Source: Onchocerca lupi (lineage: Eukaryota > Nematoda > Chromadorea > Rhabditida > Onchocercidae). Taken from it: a stretch of 64,000 nt of DNA. This document shows, in pieces, positions 1 through 12,318 of this stretch. Both the position numbers and the translations under genes were made by a program. Position 1 is the stretch's first letter. Each line of letters opens with the position of its first letter. Where the stretch lies: NCBI GenBank assembly GCA_028564675.1, contig JAOVVO010000317.1, forward strand, positions 1 to 64,000, given 5' to 3'. The notes below the pieces were generated by a model. It saw only the letters and a program-made list of their open reading frames with translations, did not search any database and had not been told where the DNA came from.

Positions 1-509
1 TATATATATATTTTTTTTCATTGCCTTTGAATTTAAAATGCAAGAGGAGCTTGTAGCCGATAGCGCTGATGATATGTTCTTTCCTCATCAGTTCATTTTA
101 CTTAGAACTTTAATTTCAACTTAACAGAGCTCATTTTTAGTTTCAGAATCAATTCATTTTCTTTTAATCTTATAGATGTGAGTTACTACGAATACCCATA
201 TCAAATGATGCAGTTCATCTTGTCTAATCTTGTTCACATTCCAAAATGCTGTAGTATATTTTTCATGCATCAAAAAATTTTCTTTCTTGAAAAGCGGCGC
301 TAGAGCGATGGATAAGAAGGTTTTCAGTAAAGTGTCACTACAAAAGAAGCAAAATTGCTTACAATAAATGATGAATAGCAGTTTTTCTGGTCTTAATATT
401 GAGGCTATGATTGATATCAATGTACAATAAACGAATAAACGAAAAATCTTCCGATGGCAATTTATTGACTACCAAAAACTAAATTTTCAGTGTGATAAAA
501 ACAATAGCC
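1..509. other. Left flank, no assigned gene
   Basis: AT-rich sequence opening with a short TA run. A short plus-strand frame from about 38 to 124 ends at a TAA and could be a last exon of a gene to the left, but it is too short to assign. A TTTTCAG acceptor at 484-490 lies 20 bases before the start codon of the next gene and has no upstream coding exon in view, so it is a candidate trans-splice site. Confidence 0.4.
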
Positions 510-3500
510 ATGGGTTGGAATTCTCTTCTAAACCGAACAGTGTCATATGATACCGAAATGCTGAATGAAGTGAACAATATCCCAGAATCAAAGTTTGCAA
601 TTGCCCGAAATTCTAATGGTTAATTTGGCATTTCCCCTTCAAGATATTAAACTTTAAAATTCATAAAATCCATATCACACATTATGATTGCTCGACAATG
701 GTTTGAAATACGCCGAAATGCATAAATGTACTACAAATGCAATCTTTTTAAATCTGCTATTCAAATTTCTGTCCTGACTATTTGAAAATTTGAAGAAACT
801 TAAGAATTCAAAGGAAAGAATGATTTCTTAACAGGTGATTTGGGTGGCATTGTATCAATGATCAATTATGCGGCAAATCAGGCTTATTGTACGGTAGTTC
901 AAATTAATCAGTCCATCAGTGATAAGTATATCAGCATCGAATCAACCGATGATCCGCAGTGTTTTCAAATCGTCGATGTCCAGGTTTGAATTTTCATTTC
1001 TGGAAGAAAGACTACAATAATAATTGCACATAATTTTAACTTTCATTTAAATTTGAAAGAAGAAAAACTGGATAGATAACGGTTCTAGAACCACATTTTT
1101 ATTATTAATTCACTTTATCAAAATTGTTTTCTTTTTCAGGATGTAGCTGAGGATACGAGTTTGCAACCGATATTCGTACAGGTGCATCATAATCCCAAAA
1201 GACTCTTAGCACTACAGCATCTGGTTGATCAAGCTGCCGAAAGGTTGTCCATTTTAATTGCGTGGATATATTAGCTTTCTCAATTTTAAAAAATCTATAA
1301 AACGATCACAGATGTATAAATTGAAGAATAGCCGGCAAAATGAAACAATTGCTTTAAATTTGTTAATTTCAGATTTTGCTATTTTAATTACTGTTCAAAT
1401 GTTTTCACTCTTATAATACTCTTAAAATCAAATAATAAGCAAACAGAATGTGAAAATAAGTTTCGAAACTTTTCATTTTTTCGGAATTATGCAAATAAAT
1501 GGTTCAGCAGTTTAATTTCCTTGATAAAATGCATGGCCATTGACCTCTAATATTTAATTCGTTTTTACTTTCCTAATCGATTCAGGAAGCAAAATTGAAT
1601 TTGGAAGAGAAAGAAAGAAATATTCAAGCCTATTTGAATTACCGAAATATTTTCCGCCGAACTAATTTGCATACAAAATTGGTAATTCTCAATTGATATT
1701 CCAGGACGCTGGGACGATTGAATCTAGACCTGAAAAAAAATATTACCGTTGATTTGACTGATAACGATGATATAAATGTTTGGAGGGATAAAGCTGGTTT
1801 CGTTATCAGAGACAAAGTGCAACTGTGTGAGCTTACCATCGATAAAAATGAATTCCAGAAGACTCTCAAAACAGTGGGAAGTAAGATTTTCCAGATGATT
1901 TCATGCGGATTGCGAAATCTGTCCAATTTTCAAAAATAATGAAATCTTAGAGTAGACTATAAAATCAGATACCAACAGTTCCCGATCAATGCTACAGTCA
2001 TCTTCTAAATAAAGCTCATAATTATGTTGTTATCGTGTTGGGAATTTTCATGTCTTTATTTGCTTTTTTTCATCATATATAGATATACATCCTTTTCTGC
2101 CATATCGTATCTCTGAATTAACAGAAGGTTACAATCTATATTGGAAAATATCAAAACTTTCTCGCGAAAACGCATCATTTTTTCACTTTGATAAATCATG
2201 TGAAACATAGATAGTTCAAAGGGTAAATCATGTGAAAAAAAAAAAAAAAAAAGGAAAAAAAAAGAAAAATATTAGTATTCGAGGGGTTATCTTCATCTTG
2301 CTCTTTTATCTGGATTTCTTATTATTTTTTTGTTTTATCCAGATTTTTTTTCAATATAGAGTAAATTTATAATTTTACATTTCGATTTGTTGTCTAAATG
2401 ATGCAAACATGGTACAGATTGGTTATCAGTTAGTGAAAGATTGAAAACCAGTTTACCATTCACTAATGCAGGGCAAATAACAATGATGCTTCCACCAATT
2501 TTCGATATAATGATAATTCCTTTGCACTTTTCAAAAATGCACAGAGATTATATTTGACTGATATCACTGATTCCCAATTTATCTGACATGAAAGAAATGA
2601 CGAAAAAAACTCCCTCTCTTTTCTTTCTTTCTTTCTCTCTCCCTCTCTCTCTCTCTTTCTTTCCGTGTCAAATTTAATGCAGTAAAATTAAGAAAGTCTC
2701 ATTATTGTTCGTTGAAAAAACAATGATGAAAAAAAATTAATGAGGTAAAGATCAACTGTAAGTCAATCACTTAAAGTGCTATTACACAGAAGATTTTGCA
2801 CTACAAAACACATTGTTTCTCCGTCGCTCGGCTTTTTACATTTTTCCATATTTGAGAATTTATACTAGTATATTTCTTGTATCAGTCATAAACATCTAAA
2901 TGATTGAAATGGATTTTTCAAATATTTACTTTCACTGTTCAATGAACTGGAAGAATTTTTATGGTAGATGAAAACAAGCAATAAATATCGTTGTTTATGG
3001 TAGTTCTGGATATTTTATACAAAATATAATGACAAATGACTAATCAGAAAAAAAACTGAGTAGAAAAAAATAAATAAATAACTTCAATTGACTACTTGCA
3101 GAAAAGTAGTAAAGGTTGAATAAAAAAATGCGTGTACGAATACCGGGAAACGGAAAAGAACTAAATTATAAAATTTCTTTTCTATCTTTTTAGATGTCAA
3201 AATTTCGAAATTCGATGGCTCACAAATGGGAAAACTTGTAAGATTCGATAAGGCAGTGAGTAATGCAGATCGCAAAAGCTTTCTGGAATACCTCTTTAGA
3301 GATGCAAATGTATGTCTTTATAATTTTTCCCTGGACATAAGTTACTAGCATGCAAATGTATAAATTATATTTGGTGTAGTAATAAGGAGATAAACGTGCA
3401 AGAATGCAAGGAAAATATCTACAAGTGATACAATTTGAACAACAGCCGTAACCAAGACTGTTGTAAATAAGCAATTTTACAAATAATTTACAATCGCAAA

Positions 3501-4187
3501 GCCGTGATCTAAAAAATGATATTCATTAGGTATTGATCGCTGAAAATGAAGAAATATCAGCAGTGAATGGTTACGGTGTGTTCCGAAAGGACCGTATCCT
3601 TGCTGTTTATGCAAATGCCAAGGAGATTGCTCATGCCATCATGCAGGAAATACTCAGAACAATGAATCATGACAAGGTATTTACCGGACATTTTAAATGA
3701 GTTTGGATAACTTACAACTGCTAATAAAAGTAGACATGGATTACTGATAAGAAGTGAATAATTATTGACTAAATATTCTTATCTATTTGTTTGACTAACT
3801 CATCCATCAGTTATTTTATTACAACAGTTCGCACCTTTTTGATGCTTATACTTCTAACTAGTCCAACGAATTTTACATGTACAAAGCTTAATGCTGTAGG
3901 AAGTACATTATAGATAATTGAAAGATGGAATAATTTCCATTTCCTCACGATCAAGCAAGGACCAACTGCCAATTTAAATTCTGCGAGAATATTTTGGTCT
4001 TTAAAATAATAATTCTGAAAATGTTTTGTTTAAGATAACGTTGTGTACGGTACGGAACCGCTGGAATATTGAGCAGAAGTCAGATACCTGTTGCAGACAA
4101 ATCATTCGTCTTCATACGCGTGCGCTACCGATAGGTATCGTGTGGGACCGAATATTCGTTGTAAACTTGGGCATGAATTTGATCTGA
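510..4187 (+). CDS. GNAT-like protein, possibly DUF1248 type
   Basis: Seven exons chain in phase: 510-618, 835-983, 1140-1243, 1705-1880, 3194-3309, 3530-3676, 4035-4187, giving 317 residues. The protein begins MGWNSLLNRTVSYD and ends with TGA at 4185-4187. Near residues 240-270 it reads GYGVFRKDRILAVYANAKEI, which resembles the acetyl-CoA-binding part of the nematode GNAT-fold families (G-Y-x-x-R followed by an x-YA-x-x-x-x-IA helix). No catalytic residues are assigned, and both substrate and location are unknown. The start follows a TTTTCAG acceptor by 19 bases, consistent with SL trans-splicing. Intron 4 is unusually long at 1.3 kb and holds a pyrimidine-rich tract. The coding structure is well supported; the family call is tentative and rests on one motif. 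Confidence 0.6.
2611..2663 (+). repeat. Pyrimidine (CT/CTTT) simple repeat
   Basis: Almost pure C/T run made of CTTT and CT units, inside the long fourth intron of the GNAT-like gene. It is a simple-sequence tract with no sign of function. Confidence 0.85.
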
Positions 4188-4706
4188 ATATTAGACAAAA
4201 CACAAAAAAAAGAAAAAAAAGTACAAGCGTGTTTTCATCGACCTGCTCACTTCTCAGATATGTACAAATAGCATTTCTGAATACTTCTACGCCACATGCT
4301 CATATTTGCATTTCTTTCAACATAACTGCGGATTTTGATTTTGAATGAATCTTAACCCAAATTTTTGATGCGCTATGTTTAAAATAACACTTGGCCATTT
4401 GTACAAAACATACTTTCATCACTTCCTCCTAAATCGTTTTAAAGCACTTTTCTTCCAAAATTTTTAAATCAACTTTTTAAAAGCAAGTTGGTTTTTAAAA
4501 TGCACGTTTGTAAAGCATAAATTCAATAAATTTTACTGCTTCCCAAACTTTTACAACATTCCTTAATCTCATGAATAAATAAATGGGTAAAGTAAACAAA
4601 TTCCATGAAATTAACAATTTGTTTTCATATAATATGAAAAAGAGTCAGATGAAGAACGATATTTCAACAACGACAGCAAAATTATAAAACGCCGCTTTCT
4701 GTCATT
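4188..4706. other. Convergent intergenic gap
   Basis: The gap lies between the 3' end of the GNAT-like gene and the 3' end of the vezatin-like gene. It is AT-rich with several possible poly(A) signals (for example AATAAA near 4525 and 4576). A plus frame through 4091-4348 only overlaps the last GNAT-like exon in another frame. No gene seen. Confidence 0.6.
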
Positions 4707-7700
4707 TCAAGACTCATTTCCAGGATCATCTATAAAATCAACACTTGGCGCTAATTTTCTAAATAAGATGGATTGTTGCAAATCTAACTCTGCGCACGAC
4801 TGAAATACATCATTACTTTTCGAAATCGAAGTAAGAGTATTAAGATCGTCTTGATTAATAGCTTTCTCAGCAAGATGCTTTTCAACATTACAGCTTTCAT
4901 CGACTGTTGGTATTTCCCGAAATTCATCTTCAACTGTTACCATTCGTTGAGTGTGATCAATCTCTGTTGTTTTAGCTACATCTCTTTCTCTCATACGCTC
5001 AACAAGACGTGCTTTTAATTCCACAACCACAGATCTTGCTACTGCTTTATTTGACTCCTAAGATACATTTTGGTGAAAAAAAGAAAAAAATTTGTCTAAT
5101 GAATCGTTTATCTAATAAACCATTACGCTGAAAACATTTAATTAAGTTATAAAAAATCAGTGTTTCAGTTCTCAATTCTCTACTGGTTGCTTCATATGCT
5201 TTAGAAGATGGGACGAAAAATTTTAAGTGTCCACTAAATTTATGCTGTATCATACTAAGGATGAATGAGGCTTAATGTTTCAAACTATACATCATTTCTC
5301 ATCAAGCGGTAATTAACATTACTCACATGTATTTTCTGGAAAAACTACACTTCAATTACCCACAGACTTACGTTTTCCTGCCATGATGAGCGAAGCATAT
5401 CCTTTTGATGATCATCTGAGACAAGAGAGGATCCTTCATATACCTAAAAAGCAGGATTGGCAACTGAGTTATCGGTTGAAAAGATTGCTGTCACAAAAGT
5501 TCCGCTAGAAAAACGACTATTTCGTTTAAGTTTCAAGTCAACGAGAAAAAAAAAATCAATTCAAAAGAAATTTTGTTTAAAATGAGCACCTTTTCAATCG
5601 GTAGCTCATCCGCAGTAGATTCAGCTTCGACAGTACTTCCCGATATTGAAGAATTTGAAGACACGTTTGAATGTTTTATGTCTTCATATTCTATGTGTAT
5701 TTCGGGAGCAGAAAGTTCAATCGCTTTTCTTAATATTTCAGAAACATACAGAAATTTCTCTTTTTCTGATATTTCATTCCCACTTAGACTGCAACACGAA
5801 AACTTACCATTTAGTAGAAAATACTTTACAAATAAAAGTACTCTAATTATCCTATAGATCAAACTTGATTTTTAAAACTGTACAGTAGACATTCTATGGA
5901 AAATAATGGAGTAATATTCTGCTAAGTGACCATAAAAGGAAAGAGAATCTCAACTGTGTTTGCTACTGATATGAATTATAAAATTTAAATCAAATCCATT
6001 GGAAGAACATAACCACCAATAGAAATCTATCTATAAAGCAAAACTGTATAGATACGAATTAAAAAAACGTACACTTCTGAAGCAAAACTGAGATATGCCA
6101 GAATCTTATCGGTAGTTGACAAAAATGATGAAATTTTCGGTTTCTTTTTCTCTGCTACACAGCAATTCCGATAATTAATAAATTCAAGACCATGTAAAAG
6201 CCTGTGGAAAAATTATCATTTTGAAAATTTATCCAAAACTTTAAGCTGAACAGAGAAAATGAACACTCAGAAAGCACAGAGATTCCTAAAATTATGAAAA
6301 AGAAAAGAAAAAACTTGTAACTGATGAATAGAAAGTGTGAAAAGATTAGAAAATTCACGGACCTATTAATCTGTTTCTATTTCAGTTAGGTTAATTTAAG
6401 TTTAAAATAAAGCCCAACTGAGCTAAACTAAATTACATTAGAGGTAAACAGATTGTAATTAATTTCACTTATCGGTTAAATCGAATTAATAACAAATCAA
6501 ACTGATCTTTTGAAATGCAAAAATCGGATACCTATCAAGAGAAAAGGAATTGCAAAGCAGAATAATTCCGCAGAAAGATTTTAACTGCGATAAAGGCGAC
6601 AGTCAATTTGCAAACAATTAATTTATTTAGAAATCTGTCTGCTCTAAGTCTCACCTGGCCTTGCTGTTTCTTAAAACCAATATTTCTTGAAGGAGATATA
6701 GAAATGCGAATATCAGCCTATGTGAAGGACGTGATAAGTGTAATAGGAAAAGTCGAAGATATTCACTCCGTAAAAGGAACAATAGTTGCCACAATTCCTG
6801 TATATATAATTGCAAAACCTATGGACCAAGAATGTGAAACAATTTCTATCTGGCAAGATAAAATTAGTAAAATTACACCAACTATAGATTAAAAAAAGGC
6901 TAAAAAATCGAAAGAAAATATTCACAACGCTATCGATGTTGAAAAAAAATATCAAACACTGAGACATAAAATAAATAAATTAAAAATTGATGCTACCTTC
7001 AAGGCAGATAGCTGAAGAAACTCTTCGCATATATCATCTTTTAAAGCCAATCGTGACATTTCGGATGTAAACATCGTACAGAGTAAGTCTTCTGAATTAT
7101 CATACCTAAAGGGATAAAATCACTTATTTTTCCTGACGATATCCTCCTTTGCCTTCAAGAATGAGACCTACAATTTCCTACTGAATGCTTATATCAACTT
7201 TTCTTCATCCACATAACTTGATCACATGATGAACTCACTGTAAAGAAGAGAAAAATATAAACAGCTACGATATTTACATTGTTACAGAATTCTAATTAAA
7301 AGATAAATAGAGAAAACAACTTCTGCAAAAATGAAACAGTAAAATTAATATTACCTGCATAAATTTCTCGACATGCGCACATGAGACTGAACTTCACAGC
7401 GAAGCGATTTCAACAGTTCAAGTCGAAGTGAACGTAAGCACACTGTCGCACTTATATCAAACTTGTTTCGTAATCTAAACTGCATAATCCGAAAAAATTA
7501 AATGGTAATTTCATAAATTTACTATAACGACCCAACAATGATAAATTTATAATGCTTCTATCGACTGCTTCATTAGGGATGGCATAATTTGAGAGATGAA
7601 ACATCACTTCACATTTTAGTAAGCACTGCTGTGTGTATCAGCTAGAATCAGCATCATCAAAAGTGGAATCAACATAAATCGATGACTCGTAAATTTTTTA

Positions 7701-8316
7701 CATGCAAAATAAAATTGATATACCCGAAAAAAGTTATTTCTCGGGATCGGATGACAGCAACGGTTTGATGAGAAACTGAATCGAAATCAATTGATACATT
7801 GACATAGGAAGATACGATGCAATAACAAAACCGCTTGGTGGCTTCCAGCAAACAGATGAAAAGTGCAGAACATACCAAAACGCCTAACACGTGATGGAAG
7901 ACACAACATCCGCTAGTAATAACGACAGCTATTACCAAAATGCATGAAACGCACTGGAAGCATTTACAAAAAATCAACTGAATGCAGCAAGGGACTGATG
8001 TTTTTTATTAGGTCTGAAATGCTCTCATTTAAATGATAAAGTAGGTAATACTTTAATTACGATATCACAAGACAATAAAAGAAACAATAAAATTTTTCCG
8101 AGAATTATGAAATCGTTAGAATAATTACCTTGAAAGAAATTAGCGTTTTCCACTCAGATTTCAAATAATACTCCTCCACCATTTCCAAATCCATATCATC
8201 AAAGAGCGACTTCTCAAGAAGCAATTCATATACGAGGCAGAAAAAGCCTGAACTAGACATCCCCAGCACATCGATATGGCCAAATGTATCACAAATCCGT
8301 GAAAGACCTAGTTGAG
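4707..8316 (-). CDS. Vezatin-like membrane protein (5' end unresolved)
   Basis: Vezatin is an adherens-junction membrane protein that binds myosin VIIA and cadherin-catenin complexes. Nine minus-strand exons chain in phase: 8129-8316, 7702-7953, 7355-7479, 6997-7105, 6532-6584, 6073-6201, 5590-5788, 5372-5443, 4707-5057, about 491 residues. The 7702-7953 exon encodes two adjacent hydrophobic segments (around CILVIAVVITSGCC and LGVLVCSALFICLL) followed by a QTVAVIRSREITFFGY stretch that resembles the vezatin segment after its membrane pair. Next come the helical LRLELLKSLRCEVQSHVR, an acidic linker, and a charged coiled C-terminal exon (VVVELKARLVERMRERD) in the position of the conserved vezatin C-terminal helix. 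The first exon found starts mid-codon, so at least one 5' exon, probably within 8.33-9.3 kb, is missing. The call rests on domain order and patchy similarity. Confidence 0.6.
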
Positions 8317-9316
8317 CTGCAACAATGCATCAGCAAGGTAACCTAACAATTAGTGCAATTAACAAAAACCGACTCCCAAATAATAATAATCATGCCACCT
8401 TCGTCATTGAAGTTCAATTTCCAGATGCAGTAATTAATCAAGATTATCTTCCAGCTACACACAACTCAATATTACTGAATAGTAATAACTAAATATATAC
8501 TTGAACAGTATAATATAATACACTTGCAACAACAGCATAAGGAATATCTAGATTTATTAGGAAAAATGAAGCGTATTTTAAAAACATAATTGATCCTTTC
8601 AAACGAGAATTAGATAACAGTAAATTAACTTTCCCATTTCTTTCTTCCATTAAAGCTTCGTCACAAAGGCAAGTTCTTCGGAAGTTTAAATTCAATATAA
8701 AGTTCCAAGAGATGAAAAAATAACGCTATTTAGTGAATATAAAAAAAAAAAATACGAAATGCAGTTATTTATAACATTTTATGGAAGCATGTGAAAAATT
8801 ATGAAAATCGATGGAAAAAAAAGTAAAAGAGAAAAAAAATACATAAAAACAGAATATTTTGATCGAGAACTGGAAAGGAAGACAAAAAACTTATTGAATC
8901 AAAGGCAAGGAAACTATACATGTACATATATATTTATTTATAGAAACATCAAAAGCTTTGGTTTATATAAGCCTCAACGGTTCTTCCATTTCAGTTCTTT
9001 ATCTTCACTATGATACAAAAAAGAACCCATCAAACTGTAATGACAAAATAAGCTGAGTTGAATAATGCAGAAATGTTAATAACGAAAGATTTCACTCAGA
9101 AAACAAAGTGTTAGGATATCACTCTGCAAACGACTTGAAGAAAAACTAGTATATCAATAGTAGCTGTATATAAATGAAAAAGCACGATATTTGAATTGAA
9201 AACGAAACCACCAACGATAAAGTAATAATAAAAAAGTCTGATAAAAATTTCCAAGAAAAAACCCGTGAACCCAACTGAAAAACTTTCATCATATTTTTTC
9301 GAAATACCGCACACCT
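8317..9316. other. Gap holding the unresolved vezatin 5' end
   Basis: The missing vezatin first exon probably lies here on the minus strand. One open stretch near 8489-8695 (minus) has a hydrophobic segment but no donor in the needed phase, so it is not called. The rest is AT-rich. Confidence 0.4.
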
Positions 9317-10549
9317 TCATATTTTCAGTTCAATACCGCATCGCTCTAGCAAATAGGCCATAACTGTGTTCTTCAAACCCACTCGCTCCAGCTGATGATT
9401 GATCTTAACTTTAAGACTTCTGAGCCGGGTTGATGCATGCACCAAAACTAGCAACAGTGGAAGTGAGAGCGTAAAAAGCACTGTTACAACCGGAACTATA
9501 GCATAAACGAAAAAGTAAAATGACAGCAACATAGCACCCAGTGTAATGAATGTGTGATCGTGACGTGCCTGAAAAAAAATTACGATTTTTGATATCATCA
9601 TTTATCGCCATGAATTGTAAAGAAGACCATCTTCCATCTACTTTTGTAAGAAAACATATCTCAAACTTTCATGTTTTCTGAAATATTCTACTTATAAGTT
9701 AGAAAACTAAACCGGAACATAAATGGTATCATACTAACATAGAATAAAAATGCTCAGTTTAAGTCAAAAATAAGGTTAAAGAAGGGTGTGAGGGCTTTTC
9801 TTATTATTACTGAATTGCAAATATTAACTGCGCAATCACATTCTCGATCGAAATAAACAGAAGGAGCCTGCCTACTTGTACAAACGTGGAATTGGACGAA
9901 AGCGAAAATATGAGTACAGCAGCCACAGATATGATAGCAACCAATCCAATTAAAACGTCACGTAATTGTACTAATGCACAAATCAATATGATAAGTGACA
10001 TAAAAGCGAAATAATTTGTCTGATAATATAATAAATTGCTCAACATACGATTATTCCATTTTGGTAAATCACAAAATGGTGGCATCTGCAATCAAATCTC
10101 GAACATGAGTTTTGCATGAAATAAAACAATTTATAGAGGTAAGGCTAAATTTCACGGCAATAATGAGTGCATTTAGATGTAACAAGCTAAATAAATCAAG
10201 AAATAAGATGAAATGGCACAGTGAAGCAGCGAGATAGGGTACTAAGCAACATCATTTCGGCGTAAACATACGTCGATACTGCTATTACATCAGCATATTG
10301 TGCTCTTGTGCGATTTAGTTTCGATCGAAAAAAAAAAAAAATAAAATAAATAAATAATGCCGGCAATCAAATTTGTTATGGTTAATTAACTTCTAAAGGA
10401 AGAAAACAAAGAGCAACTCAACGATTTTCATCAGTTAAACAATAATGACTTCCAATGAAGTAACAAAGATCAGAACTAACCTCAAATCTTGATTTGTCGC
10501 AGAAGAATTCGCGAACACTACGGAGAGGTGGCACTTGAACAGAATTCAT
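9317..10549 (-). CDS. PRA1-family protein, ARL6IP5/JWA type
   Basis: PRA1-family proteins are small four-helix membrane proteins of ER, Golgi and endosomes that bind prenylated Rabs or ARL6 and affect protein trafficking; ARL6IP5 also inhibits glutamate transport in mammals. Exons 10481-10549, 9876-10085 and 9317-9568 are all phase 0 and give 176 residues, against about 188 for the animal family. The block PKWNNRMLSNLLYYQTNY at residues 30-47 is the family signature preceding the first membrane pair. Two hydrophobic pairs follow, then the LLVLVHASTRLRSLKVK segment characteristic of ARL6IP5. The start at 10549 gives an N-terminus (MNSVQVPPLRSVREFF) of normal length. It may share a bidirectional region with sec13, but the gap is 1.8 kb. 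Confidence 0.93.
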
Positions 10550-12318
10550 GATTTTCCAATTTTCATCTTTACCAATGCTTTCTTGTGTCATCGCTAAAAT
10601 GAAGTAAATAATTTCTTCGCTGCGCTTTTTACACTATGGTCAAAATGGTTTGACCGAACAACAATTTCAATGGTATCACCAGCATATGTACCGAAATAAT
10701 TAGTACCATCACTTTTTTCTTATGGCGATGTTATATCTCTTACTATAACTACAGCTTGGGTTCAGACACTTGTTGATTTACAATTCTATTGATCCTGATA
10801 AAGATAAATATACGCAATCTTTAAAGAAAATTTGCGATATCCCTTGTTTAACGTGTCTTTTAAATCGGAATTTGCAACATCCCTTGTTTAACGAATTTAT
10901 GAATTATGAAGCACACTTTTTATCAATCCAGCACATTTATGAAATATTTGGAAATGATTTTGACTGAATACTACTTTATGTTAAAGGGCATTTCCTTAGA
11001 ACTATTTTCAATCATATCATTTTCGGAATGCCATCTCAGCCTACCATTTTGGAAATTTCGATGAACAGTAATCGATGCCACTAATATATCCGTAGTAAAA
11101 CTGACAATCCCCAGCATCATTGCTTCAAGATTTTCTTTATGAACAATCAGTTCCCAGAGAACTTTTCATACTTGATTCCGATATTCCAAACTATAGTTCT
11201 TATCATATCAAGTGATATTTTCCAGATAAACTCATCATGAGAACACCACTCGAAAAAATGCCACTAATAACCAACGGATATCTTCGCATAGGGACTATTA
11301 GACTCTAAGATCGCCAAGAAATACTTGAAATCAATAGCTGAAGCTTATGGCTTCAACTATTTTCATCTCGGAAATGACGGTCTTGACAACAGGTCATTCT
11401 GAAAACGACTTTATCTCTACCTATTAGAATGTCAACAGTTCTGAAGTTCCCATCCAGTTTTCATTTTAAAATATAAGCATACTTCAGATTTCAGAAAACA
11501 AAAGGAATATTCAGAGGTATCTTCCGTTGCGGGAACAACTCAACTCAATTAGCTGTTGACTCATATTCATTCAAAATTCCTTCAAGAAGATAGTATAGCA
11601 AAAGATTTGTTATCCACAATTTCACATGGTTGTAGGAAATACCGTGTAATAAATTCAAATAATAAAAATCTGAGAGAAAGTATTTTTGGAAAGGAAGTCC
11701 GGTGTTTGTTTCCCACAATTTTTTCCAACCACTTGAAAATTCTTTTCATAATACTTCAAGCCAGCAACAATTGTCCTTCTATTTAGTATGGTAATATTAC
11801 GTACTTTTCTTCGAGAGATTATGTCGGATCACAGCGCACCTTGAACAATATGATCACAACAAATCTAGTAATGTATTTATCTGGTCATCGTGTTCAGTTT
11901 TTTAATGAGTACCATTTTCTGTCTCTAACGTTCTCAAGATGAATACAACACTTGAACTTTGACCCATCCTATTACATTATATGACAAACGTGATCGCCCG
12001 TCCCCACTTCTCACGACTACAGAAAAAGTAGTAGACAATTCCCTATAGAAAAGGCCCACGCTCACGCATAAATCTAATAGCCCAAGCGGGAGATTCCAGT
12101 TATAAATAGTTATCGACTGTTTCGCTATATGGTGGTGGTGTAAGATCATCTCGTTTGGGTTTAGTTTTTTCCTTCCGAATTGCAAGGTGAATTCGATTAG
12201 GTGCGGAAGGATTGCTGACTTTATTTTGTTTTATTTCATTTACTAGAGAAATTACTTTGCAGATCGATATATTTGTGTAAGATTTGTTCCGTTTTAGACA
12301 AAAGCCAATCGGAAAATT
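10550..12318. other. Divergent intergenic region
   Basis: The region lies between the PRA1-family start (minus) and the sec13 start (plus). It is AT-rich with no convincing exon on either strand. It holds a short imperfect direct repeat (see the 10826-10903 entry). It must contain the promoters of both flanking genes, but no element is recognised. Confidence 0.6.
10826..10903. repeat. Short imperfect direct repeat
   Basis: The string ATCCCTTGTTTAACG occurs at about 10838 and again at about 10878, each preceded by a related TTTGCRAYATC block. The period is about 40 bases and there are two copies only. Confidence 0.6.

Noticed and set aside
4091..4348. Plus-strand 85-codon frame
   Set aside because: It overlaps the last GNAT-like exon in another frame; the in-phase frame ending at 4187 continues the gene.
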